Assembly: GCA_963573305.1 (NCBI GenBank)
Contig: OY754336.1
Coordinates: forward strand, 13,118,699-13,182,698
Direction of reading: 5' to 3'
From: Pyrrhosoma nymphula
Lineage: Eukaryota > Arthropoda > Insecta > Odonata > Coenagrionidae
DNA length: 64,000 bases
In this document: positions 48,371-59,372 of the stretch, piece by piece
Position numbering within the stretch: position 1 is the stretch's first letter
Layout: each line of letters starts with the position of its first letter
Notes under the pieces: generated by a model
Database searches by the model: none
What the model saw: the letters and a program-made list of their open reading frames with translations, nothing else
Told to the model about the DNA's origin: nothing
Made by a program: the position numbers and the translations under genes

Positions 48371-49580
48371 CTGTGTCCGTTCGATTGGAAGTGGGGGCGT
48401 ATGACGATTTTTTTTCCACCTGTAAGTGTCGTAACGGGAGCAGTGGCTAGCCCAGAGAATAGAAGGACCCCCTTCCTCTGGGTGTACATTTTGCATCGAT
48501 CGCGCCTTCCTTTCACTTCAAGTTATTTTCTGGACCCGCATCCACCGCCGTGGAATTTCTCCTTCCTCTCCCACCCTCGCCGATGCAGCTGGCTGCCGGT
48601 GACCCCCCACCACCGACTGCTGACTGCTAGCACACCCCGTAGTCACCTTTCTCTTTAAGGCAGCTCTTGTGCACCCCCCTGAGTATTGTGATTTTTTTTT
48701 AATTTTTCCCCATACTGGTGCTCATTTGTATGAATCTAGATATCGGTAATGTGTACATCGTCGTCACTAATGCCTTTTTTACTGTAATGCTATTTTATCA
48801 CAATATAATCATGAAATTGGTAATTAAAGTAATTGTTCCGGGGTTGATTTTGTGGATTCGTTTTATACTAAGAGAAATTCTAATATTTAAAACTGTTTTT
48901 TTTCTGAAAGACCATGTTATAGGCATTTGACTTCTAGGATGATTTGCTTTACTTTATGAACTATAATTTTTTTAACTTTTGCAGTTCAATTCTCTCAATA
49001 GTTGACGTAAACGGAGGGTGGCATGAGCACTAAAAACCTTGGTTGTGTTACGCTAGAGTTTTAAGTGAATTAACAGTGGAAGTTGATTTTTTCTCCTTTC
49101 ATACCTTGCCAATTAGTTATTGAGGAAATATAATTGGAACCTATAGAAACAGCGACATTGAAGATTATTTTGTAACCGTAGAGTTCATGGTTGGTCAATA
49201 ATAATTTATAAATGCCAATTATTAATTGTATCCATTATTATTTAACCGTTATACAGCATTGCAAGCAATTTTTATGGTTTGCTTTTTCCTTTCAAAGCAT
49301 TATTTTTTTCGAGCATATATTCTTTCAAGAATTCATAAGACTATAGGAATAGAGGAAAATAAATTTACCTTCATAAAATTTGTAGTAGATGGCCTAGACA
49401 TCCAAAGTGTGTCCTCTTCTGTTGACATCCGTCTTTTCTTCTTTCCCGTTTAAATACATTCCATTGGTTAAGCCTAACACCGTGAATATCATCAGGCTTA
49501 AGAGGAACTTTTGTTTCTTTCCCTCAGTAATCATATCAATAATTAATTTTTATTAATAATAAAAAACTACAATTTTGATA
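48371..49580. other. Upstream flank of cuticle gene; no further gene
   Basis: The first 300 bp are GC-rich and open on the plus strand, as in the other cuticle promoters. The remainder is AT-rich without features. Confidence 0.5.
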
Positions 49581-49723
49581 ATAAAAAAGCACTTGCTTGT
49601 TATTCCACATTTTATTTTAAGGAAACGACCCGGGTTTCAGAATCTCATGCCATCTTCAGGTTCTGAAACCCGAGTCATTTCCGAAAAATAAAGTGTGGAA
49701 TGACAATCAAGTGCTTTTTTATT
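49581..49723. repeat. Inverted repeat with GAAACC hairpin
   Basis: The arms run from ATAAAAAAGCACTTG (left) to CAAGTGCTTTTTTATT (right). On the minus strand at 49634-49659 a CTGAAGA box, short hairpin and GAAAC lie at the centre. It is the same module as in the PLE-related palindromes but with an unrelated outer sequence. Confidence 0.75.
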
Positions 49724-51600
49724 AATAAAATGAAGAAGTTCCACAGAGTACCGCCGGAGACAGTGTCTTATCTTGTATTAAACTACAATTCCCTTTAATG
49801 TAATTTATTACACAAATGATTAATGAGAAATTACTGAGTGATTTTTAATTTTTCACCTGTTGATACTTTAGCAACTTATGCTTTGAATCTGAGGCTCGTT
49901 GTAAGTGAAATTTTTGTTCGTTGGCCGCGGACTTCCCTAATACTCATTATTATGTAATTATTAAACTTTAATTCACTGAATTCTATCAAAGAGAATATCT
50001 TTATTTGTTTTTCTTAATTACTTTTGTTGGTCTATATATTCAGGTTTGTTAATATGTGAATATCATAAAATATTAGTGAAACATGTTGATATGTTTCACG
50101 CTAAGATCAATTACTATTACTGTATGTTTCTAGTATACAGAGTCAGCCTTTTTCCTTTTAATAATTGCCATATCCATGCACCGTTTATTTTAGGATAAAA
50201 AAATAAATTCTTCCTGATAGTTTGTTTGGTTCAGTTACTTCCCCATTCTGTAGTTATTGAAAGTGTGTAGCTAGTGATTGCTTTACCGAACGATTTGGAA
50301 AATGTTTTTCGTTTGGTAGATATTTTTTTTTCATGGTTCACCAATACGGCTGCTTTATGCTATGACCTGACCGTGTTTTGCATTTGTTCTCCATGAGCCC
50401 CAATATACATGCAAAATTTTAATCTAGTGTAGTTGCTCATTTTTGTGGTAATGTATTCCATACGAACACAGTACGCAAAAATTGTTTAATGAACTGTTCT
50501 GTGAAAGAAATTGGCTGTATTTCTCTTCATCTCATGTACTCATTGACATTTTCCAAATCGCTGTCTGTATTTCAATCTTAATTTTATTACCTTCATGTTT
50601 ATTGAGCGATGGGCATGTTCTTCTACATCATCAGTGAAGATTTTGACAACCTCGTTTTTGTTTTGCGTACAACGCTCAAGACTCATGAATATCAAGAATT
50701 GCGTTTGAACAAATTTGACACGAAATGTTAATTAGGGTGGGTAAATAACTCGTTGAAAGAATTTACAATCAAATGTGCTATTCTTTGGTTCCTATTTCCA
50801 TTAGTGAAGGGAATAATGTTCCCTATTGCGTAAAACGTATGGAGCGTACAATTATGGACCGAGGGGGTCCTCGGCTATCGAGACTACCAAGAAGGTCCAA
50901 GTTGTTTAAGAGTAGCCGCCATATTTCTGTACAAGCTTTCGAAGCGATCGTTGCAATTATTTAATTTTGCACTGTTGTAGTTAAGAAAGTAATGTTTTCG
51001 ATCTCCCTCTCTCCGGGTTAATTTTAGCATGCAGAAATATGCCTTCACTATGAAAACTAAAATGTTACGTGGTTATTATTAAACAATTAAAGGTAGATAA
51101 TAGTACAAATCTTCCTGTTTAAAAATTGAAAAATACTGTTTCTCTATTTCTTTTGAGATATTACTGCAATTCCTTTTAACATTCACTCCAAATCGTGGAG
51201 CCGAATATTCAGCTTTGTCGTCTTTTATTAGAATGGCATATAATGTAAGGAAGCGGGAGAAACGTGGCGATGACATAATGTACGATTATATTAGTCGAAT
51301 CATTACTGTAACCTACTACAAGATTATTGCTTATCATTTAGTGAAGAGCTGCTCGAAGTTGTTGTTGCCAAATCATTGCATAATTTAATTGCTATTTTTA
51401 TATACTTGGATACATTTCAATAAAGAAATGGATCCAAGCAACCAAATTAAAATTGTAAATAAATAAAAATAGCACCAAACTTTAAAGGTAACAATCTGGA
51501 ATGTCTATGTGTTTTTATATTTAATTACTGTAAATTTACCATTATGTAATCAAAAAAGAATTATCAAACATTTAGCATCATGTATCATTTGTTTATAGCC
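49724..51600. other. No gene recognised
   Basis: AT-rich DNA with only short frames. Confidence 0.5.
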
Positions 51601-51671
51601 CTGAAGATGGATGAATAAAAATCCGAAACGTCGGCAAAAGTTAAAAAAAAAAAAATAAAATATATATATAA
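51601..51671 (+). mobile_element. Solo PLE-type 3' end with hammerhead-like hairpin
   Basis: CTGAAGA (51601-51607) is followed by a GGAT/ATCC stem and GAAACGTC (51625-51632), then GGC, an A-rich run and short (TA)n. The GCC just before the first box can pair with GGC after GTC, as helix I would in a hammerhead fold. It looks like a severely truncated PLE 3' end. Confidence 0.5.
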
Positions 51672-51786
51672 TAAATATTTCGTTCAAACAGGTGGTGAAA
51701 GGAAGAGGATAGGAAACACATAAAATGTGATGACACAATGGTGATGTGAAGATGGAATGATGGCCGATTCCAAGTGAAAAAAATTC

Positions 51787-51791
<5 letters not shown>

Positions 51792-51849
<58 letters not shown>
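51792..51849. repeat. (TA)n tract
   Basis: About 58 bp of alternating TA to the left of palindrome 3. Confidence 0.9.
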
Positions 51850-51851
<2 letters not shown>

Positions 51852-51887
51852 GTCTTGGTAGAAAATCGCTCTCGGCGACGATGCACA

Positions 51888-52110
51888 TGCATAAATAAAA
51901 CAGTGATACACTAAACAAACACAGAAACACGCAAAAAGGACACTCACAAAATAAAACTTGTACGTTTCGGCGTCAGGACGCCTTCGTCAGCGGTAGAGGA
52001 TTCCTCTACCGCTGACGAAGGCGTCCTGACGCCGAAACGTACAAGTTTTATTTTGTGAGTGTCCTTTTTGCGTGTTTCTGTGTTTGTTTAGTGTATCACT
52101 GTTTTATTTA

Positions 52111-52114
<4 letters not shown>
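51888..52114. repeat. Near-perfect palindrome 3, PLE-related
   Basis: The two arms of about 113 bp meet near 52000. From the centre outward each arm reads CTGACGA, stem GGCG/CGCC, GAAACGTAC, then TTGTGAGTGTCC, a T-rich run and GTGTTTCTGTG. The order is the same as in palindrome 2 and the PLE 3' end. The right arm touches (TA)n directly; on the left about 38 bp intervene. Confidence 0.88.

Positions 52115-52161
<47 letters not shown>
52115..52161. repeat. (TA)n tract
   Basis: About 47 bp of alternating TA between palindrome 3 and a single-arm copy. Confidence 0.9.
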
Positions 52162-52163
<2 letters not shown>

Positions 52164-52309
52164 CTTCTAGGAGAATCACTCGGGTGATAAATATACAATA
52201 TGCCAAGAGGGTGGCCGATAAAAATATACAAACGGAAAAAAGAACACTCACAAATTAAAACTTCCGATATTTCGAAGGACAGTAGCGTCCATCTTTCTCT
52301 AGGTAGAGA
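52162..52309 (-). mobile_element. Single-arm PLE-type 3' end
   Basis: On the minus strand: AGAGAAAGATGGAC, loop, GTCC, TTCGAAATATCGG, then TTTGTGAGTGTTC and a T-rich run. This is one arm of the palindrome 2 type, not inverted. It is bounded on both sides by (TA)n, so it shows the monomer form of the same family. Confidence 0.6.

Positions 52310-52358
<49 letters not shown>
52310..52358. repeat. (TA)n tract
   Basis: About 49 bp of alternating TA to the right of the single-arm copy. Confidence 0.9.
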
Positions 52359-52361
<3 letters not shown>

Positions 52362-53052
52362 TGACCTAAACTCATGATATTTGCAACAAATATTTTTATT
52401 ATTAGTCGTGGGGTAAGTACATGGGCGTAAAGGCAATGAAGCGAAAATCCCGAGCGTTGTGTAACTTGGCTCAGGTTTGCAAGGGTGATTATACTGAGAT
52501 AGTTACGCATCAGAGCACAGGACATATTTTATCGAACTCGCCTTGGAAAGCTATCACCGGGGGGAGTTTATATCGTTGAAAATCTTGAAAACGCCGTTGC
52601 CTTGCGGGCACATTTTTTGTAGCACACTTCCTGATTGTGGGGACCGCTATTGTCCTCAATATCTCCTGGACATATCGCGCAGTGGCCCTCCCACTTTAAA
52701 GCTGAGTGCGAGAGTGCATTTTTAGGGTTGTGGCAATTATAACAAACCTGCCCATTTTCGGCTTCCACTTGGAGTCATTACATAATATCGTGTGGAAATT
52801 CAAGGATCGAATCCGAGCTTAAATAGCCAGCTTATTTGTAATCATTTATGACTGGGAAATAATCCTGAAATTGACAACTCAAAAACTCCGGGGCTTTCCA
52901 AGCTTCTTGCAAACCTTGCTTGTGACGAGGTTTAGGAAATTCTCTATATTCCCCGAATGGCTTATTACAGTAAATAATAATGCTGATACTAAATTATGCT
53001 ATAATAATGTTGATTCAAAGATTTCCTCGGCGTTTGTTTGGAAGTGAAGATA

Positions 53053-53198
53053 CTTTCGGGTGTTCCTCTACGTGAAGTCCATTGATTATAACAGTTTCCC
53101 CAGCCTTCCTGCTGGCGTCGTCAGACCAGAAGACTCCAGCAGGATGGCTGGAGGAACTGTTGCCATTAATGGACTTCACGTAGAGGAACGCCCGAAAG
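53053..53198. repeat. Palindrome with CTGACGA...GAAAC core
   Basis: The arms are CTTTCGGGTGTTCCTCTACG plus TGAAGTCCAT (left) and the inverse at 53160-53198. On the minus strand the left arm contains CTGACGA, stem CCAGC/GGCTGG, GGAAAC. There is no (TA)n at its edges. Confidence 0.78.
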
Positions 53199-56191
53199 CA
53201 GCTTCATTACCTTGCTATAATAATACTAAAGTTCACTCTACCCACGAACCGCTAATGGATCCAAGAGAAATTTAGCGAGACACGCTCCAAATACATCCTT
53301 TTTTGTCCTTGACCTCATCCTAGGACTTCGCTCTATTCCCTCCCTTCTACATAGCTGTGTTCCAATGCCTTCCTTCGCACGCCTTGGCGAAGGCTTGTTG
53401 GACAGTATGTAGATCTAAATGAGATGAATGCCGAGAAAACTTATGAATGTACGTATCTGTCCTGTATAAAGTTTTTGAGTGCATGTCACTGTTTATCTTC
53501 AAACCATGAAGTCATTAATTTGGCCGAGATGTGGACTTTTTGTTTTGAATGTATTTATGGGTATCATTCTTTTAGTTTTGCATGTACCTAAGCAACGTAG
53601 CTACTTTTTGCGTAGAATTCCTTGATATTGTGCTACATTATTATGTATATTTCCAAACTCGAGAGTTTTACCGAAACTGCTGTAAAATTTCTTTAGCAGA
53701 GAATAATGTACGCAATAATTCACACAATAATACCTTAATCTTGTTGAAACTCTTACACACCATACTCATATGAATTCAAATACTATAGCATGCATTGCAT
53801 TTCATCTTTCTTGTGAATCTTTGCTTTCCTTCTGAAAACTTAGGATACTATTTGATTTGTGAAATAAAAATCCTGTGGCCATCAAGTGCCTAGCTGTGAC
53901 TGACCAACGCGCTGCAGCTCTTTGACCTCTTCTTCTTGTCTTCAGGACGTCTAATTCTAAAGAGCTACTCCCTGCATTGGGAGTGGAGTTACCGTTCAAT
54001 TTTGACATCAAATTTCACTCTTTCCTGTGCCATCCTTTGAGATTCTTGAGATAGACGTATTGCGGACTATAAAACAGAATTATATTTTTTCCTCTGGTAA
54101 TTAGCACTTACTTTCTAATCATGTGTAGTTTTTTTTACAAAATAAGAAATGATAAAGTTCGACACTTATACGCTTTATACAAGGTGCAGTTGGCATTGAG
54201 GTTGATATCGCTTCCTCGTTGGAATTTTTGCGATAGTCTATGGAAATATAGTGAATTTATTCGATATTTGAGGAATTTATGGTAGAATTCGTAGCTAATT
54301 TGAACCTCCTTTTTCTTGCATACGCCGAATATTTTCATATTGATCCTTTAGTTTAAGATGTGGGTGTCTACATTTTTCTCTAATATAAATTGTATACTCA
54401 TATGGTTCTATTGCTGAGTTTCTTAATTGGTGATTGTTGCTGTGTCTGTTGTTTGTCTACTTGAAGAAATTAGCTCAATTATGTGTGTGCTCCATTAAAT
54501 AACTAGCTTATTTGGAAGAGAAAATACGTTTTATTCTTGATAGATATCTCTCATTATTTTTTATCCACAGAATTTACGCGTTGATGAAGTATTGGTGGGG
54601 CGGGTAAATAATTCCACGATGAATTAGTCTTAGCTATCTCCTAAAATGCTACCATGAAAATCTTGATTTGTGTTCTATTAAATCTGTTGTAAACTTAAAT
54701 AGAACAAAGTTTCATTGCCATCGTGATTTTACTCTCAGATACCTCCCTAGCTGGACGACCTTGGCCTCTCTGTGTCGAACCGTATGAAAGATTCGACTTG
54801 GGCAATTAACTTCCGTATATGGATAAATTTTATGAACATAAAATAAAAATTAAAAAAGAGAGATATAAAGACATAAGTTTTTGGTATTTGATATTATTTC
54901 ACTGTCCTTAAAAGGAGCGTGAGATTCTCAGCTATACCTTCAATGAAATACTCCTCTGCTGCAGGGAATTTAACTCGAGGCCAGTGCGTGGAAAGGCTTC
55001 TATGCTGATGTATCCATCTAAATGTTTTCTCCCTCCTCCTATAGCTATGTACAAGTAGGGCGTTTGCGTATTGTAACTGCATTCACTATGAAGTTCCATT
55101 TCCGTGTAGGACAATATCGTTGGGAAGTTAACGAGGAAGCTTTCCGGTGCAACACTAAAAACCTTGACCGCCTTCGAGGCAGTCATGGTTGGACGGGGAA
55201 GATGCTCTGCGAGGTGGATGACCTTACCTTTGGTTTTGCATTGGCGTCGACTGAAATAATTTAATGAGAATGGTTGAACAAAATTCCATCGACTGACTTA
55301 TCTTCCTGGGTTATGTGTGTGCTACATTGATTGCGTCTCAATCCGTCTTCTATTCTTTGCCTCGCAAAAGTGTTAGTGACCGTCCGATGTTAATTGTACC
55401 GTTATAAGCCCTTTTATTGGATTTTTACTCATTTATATATATATCAATGGAAGCTTGAATACTCATTAGTGGCTTGTTATATGTCTAATTTGTCTAAAAT
55501 AGTAATGCCGAGTGAGGCAATTTATATGTTTGAATATTTAGGTAGAAAAATATTTTTTTTGTTCCAATTTATACAACCAAATGAGGGACGTGAGGTTTTC
55601 CATTCGCCACGAAAGGAATGTGCAGGTAATTATTAATTGCCATACACACTTCGATATTCAACCGTGTATAAAGTGATTGTAAAATATTATTTTGTAATTA
55701 GTATTAGGGTAAACGGAATTTACTTCTTAATTGCCGTATTTGTAAAATTTTCAAGTTTTGTATTTTATGAAAATTATTCACCCTAATTCTTCTCTTTAAT
55801 TGGTTAAACCCACTTCTTCCGGGTGCGTATTACCTGTATTGGATTTATATCCATCTTTGAAATATGCTTGCCGCGAAATGCTCTTCCTCTTCAGGAGACT
55901 CGTTTTAACCAGCTCCTATACCTCTTTGTTTTTTTTAAATTTAAAATGTAATACGAATGCGAGAAGTTTCTTGTGAAGAAAAAAAAGCATTTTACACTAT
56001 TGTGCCTCGTTTTAAGGCGTTTTTTGCCCATATGACTTTCTATGGATGCTTTGGACGGGTTCTTCGTACTTCCGGGAAGTAGTTTTTCAATTGTGTCACT
56101 GTCCAAGAGACACAAGCCACTTTTTCAGACCAGCAATACCGAAGTACTTAGGTTTTAATAAAATAATGTTATGCTTTTCAATGAAAGTTGC
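53199..56191. other. No gene recognised
   Basis: Short frames on both strands, for example around 54.9-55.26 kb, without a recognisable domain. Possibly decayed mobile DNA. Confidence 0.45.
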
Positions 56192-56197
56192 TTTATT
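56192..56197 (-). terminator. Polyadenylation signal, divergent gene
   Basis: AATAAA on the minus strand about 200 bases past the stop codon. Confidence 0.45.
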
Positions 56198-56396
56198 TCC
56201 AAAACGCATAACCACATGATTGAATAAATAAACCTTACACTCTCGTAGGGCCTCATAAATGCATACACAGTGTGCTACTTCTAATGGGAATCTCTATTTA
56301 CATTAATAAAGGGAAAAAACATGTGTGGTATTTTGAACATCCAGGCAGTGATAACTGATCTTTCATAAGCACTCGGCATTACTTGATCCGACCAAT

Positions 56397-59313
56397 TCAG
56401 TGAAGAATCGCCTTGCCGATGGCCGGAGCGGAGAGGGCCACGGGGGTGGCGAAGGTGTTGGCGATGGGCGAGGAGTAGGCCAACGGGGTAGCCAGGGTCT
56501 TCAAGATCTGGCCTGGGTGGTGGAAGGTTGTCAGTGCCGGCGAGACGACCGGTAAGGGTGCGGCGACTTTGGCGACCACGGGTGCGGCGGCGACCGCGGG
56601 CTTGACAACGGTCGCTGCGTTGCGGTGGACGACGGCGTTGAAGCCGTTGACTGGGTCCGCGATGTACTCGACGGTGCGGCGGACGCCGTCAGGCTCGACC
56701 AGGGTGTACTGCCCCTGCAGGTGCATATGTTAAAAGGAAATGACCGCAATGCTTACACGCATACCCTTGCTTCTGGGTGAGCATCGTACAAAGACTCAAA
56801 TATGCACGGTGGGCATTGGAATCTGCTTCTGCTCCATCGAAGAAAACGAGTCTTCAGCCCGAAGTCGAATTTGAAGCAGTATGACTTCGACAGTTGTGAT
56901 CCGCTCAGGGGATTCGAATGTGTGAAATTCACTGTGAAAATATCATTCACCCGAACTGGGATTTGTACTCACTTCCCCTTAAATCGCGTCGAAGCTTTTA
57001 ACCAATTGACTTAGCGTCCTTCTTCACCGTGTATTTCATAGTGGACTTTAAAAAAGCTAGATTATTTATGTAAAGTTGGGCATATTCCTGTGAACTTAGT
57101 ACTTTTAGCCCACAAGTCGCTTTTGATCTGTGACATCAAGGCTTACTAAGTACGAAGTCCAGCAGTTTGTAAAATCCACTCATGCAGAGGACAGTTATCA
57201 GTTCCTTTCTCTATGCCGCTTCGTCACTCGACAATTTTGATAGTTTCAGGCGTTTAGGTTCGTGTTATAGCCAAAAAATCATTATAAAGAGTATTACTGT
57301 TATCTATCCTTTCGTACTTACCAGTAAATTATCCAGAAAGGGAAAAACTAAGAGTGGATTGATATCGCATGTTTCTATCATGTAACATTCCACTTCAAAA
57401 ATTAAACTCGAGTAAAATATTGTAATTAATATGCGGTTCCTTATTTGATAGATAACCATAATTTTCAAGGCTTAAAGCATGTTTCATATTATTATACTAT
57501 TAATATTTCTTTATATCTATCTGTAGAAACCTGAGGCAGTAACTAAAAATAATTTGAAAAAATACTACGTGAGTTGTATTTTGAAACTGTGGAATATTGC
57601 AGTAATTCATCATAATGTATCAGTTCCATCACATATGTCCTCAATCAGCTTTATGAATTATGTAATCCTTCTCTTACTCTAAATTTCTATGCAAATCGTT
57701 CGGTCAATCAATTATTTTCGTCCTCCTGTCGATTAATTTCAAATAGAGTAGTCATGCACTCGAATAATATTGCCTTCTGTACCCACCTGCACGACGTCCC
57801 CGTGGCGGCTCTCCGTCTGTGCCTTGTCGTCCCCCGTGACGGCGTCGTGGATCTCGTACGAGAATGCATACTGCGGGTTGGGGTCGAAGTCGGTTTGCAC
57901 GGCGACCGCGGGCTTGGTGACGACCGGCGGCGGGCCCACCACGGCTTTGGCCACGGGCGCCGCCGCAAAGGACAGCGGGGCGAAGCGGGCGACCGCCCCG
58001 GGGGCCACCGCCGCTACGGCCGGGGAAGTCTCGATGATGCCGCAGTGGGCGGCGGCCACGAGGGCTGAGACGACGGCGGCAAACTGCGGGCACGAAATAG
58101 AAGCATTGGACTGATCATAGAAGCCATCATTGAAGTAGATTCATGTGGACATAAATATCTTCTCTTTCGTGAGATAATTATGATGAAAGCCTATCGCGTT
58201 GTTTTTTGATCATGAATGTTTAGACTATAACGGAGTACTTTAGCTAAGACACAGTGTCAGGTGCGTATAACATTCTAATGCTTCTCTCTCGTGACGCGTT
58301 AATGGATTTTATCATATTCTGCATGAGAGAAGAAAGTGTGGGTCACTGTAAGTTTCGTCCTTTTTTTAGTAGTCGATAAAAGTAAAGGCATTTAATACCA
58401 TGATCAAGGCTATTATTGACACTGAAGTTATTTTTCTGTAAAAACTAATGCGAGTTTAAAAAAACCTTTTCTCACAAAATTGATGTCGAAACTTCCAGGA
58501 AATCATTACTGTGTTCATTAACAAGATGATACTAAATTAGATGCTGAGCCAGTACTATTAACAATCCTTTTTGAAACAATTCCTGACTGCCTTTGCTTCC
58601 CTTTCAACCTTTCGTGGTGTCAAGGTAAAATGCCCGTCAATTTTGATATATATGTTTTCACGCATTGCTAAGGAAATTATCCCTAGATTATGGCGTTGAC
58701 TTAAATGTTAAGTTCGTTGTTTATGATCAGTCTAATGATTCTCAATAATTAAAATATCGTCATCGAATCATGTTACTAACGATGCGTAATCGGAAATGAC
58801 GGAGAAAAATTCAACCGTGATTATAACCTGCGATCTTAACATTTGAGTCATAAACTGGGAATAATTTCTTCATTTATAGATTAAGGCTATCGATTCTTAG
58901 AATGTATACCACGAGGAAACTCAATCGCAGGATTGATTGCCATTGATATATTTAGGAGAAAGAAATATATTCTGAAGGAAAGATATTTGGACCCCGAAAC
59001 CAGAAAAACCCGGTACTAATGCTAGGGATCTTCACTCCTAGTCATTAATAAAACTCTTCCCATTGCGATTAAACAAATTCTGCAATCCCCCTCAGCCTAT
59101 CGCAGTTGACAATCGTAATGCGTTCTAACTTTACCTCACGTCTCTACTCACTTAAAGTGACTGCTAAAAATGAACCCTTAAGTGAAGCCAAAGTTGCGTT
59201 TTATGGGCTAATGCCGAAAAAAAACGAGGGACCTAATTCGTTAAATGCATAAAAATACCGCCACAAATCTCAAAGACAATCAGTCGTCACCTTCGACGTA
59301 CCACAAAAGCCAT
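56397..59313 (-). CDS. Divergent RR-2 cuticular protein with three exons
   Basis: Exon 1 (59302-59313) encodes MAFV with a gtacgt donor. Exon 2 (57787-58083) follows a cccgcag acceptor, and exon 3 (56397-56714) follows a cctgcag acceptor. All joins are phase 0, giving 208 residues. A signal peptide ends near AAAHCG. The RR-2 domain (about 76-134) is split by intron 2 after Gln103: YAFSYEIHDAVTGDDKAQTE lies in exon 2 and GQYTLVEPDG through NGFNAVVHR in exon 3. The other four genes have no intron in this domain. The tail is Ala/Pro/Val/Thr-rich, ends GKAILH and lacks the YGHG tail. It is the most divergent gene of the array and at its edge, so it may be an older lineage. I rate exon 1 slightly less certain than exons 2 and 3. 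Confidence 0.87.
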
Positions 59314-59365
59314 CACGCTGATGAGCTAGTTGACGGTTATGCGACAATGGCCTGAGGGCTCTGAC

Positions 59366-59372
59366 TTATATA
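59366..59372 (-). promoter_or_regulatory. TATA box of the divergent cuticle gene
   Basis: TATATAA on the minus strand about 53-59 bases upstream of the MAFV start codon. It independently supports the choice of exon 1. Confidence 0.68.

Noticed and set aside
51550..52525. Further Ile-Tyr frames on both strands
   Set aside because: They come from the second group of TA tracts and palindromes.
52543..52768. Small Cys-rich protein on the minus strand (CYNCHNP...CAICP)
   Set aside because: The Cys spacing does not match a zinc-binding family that I know, and there is no gene structure around it.
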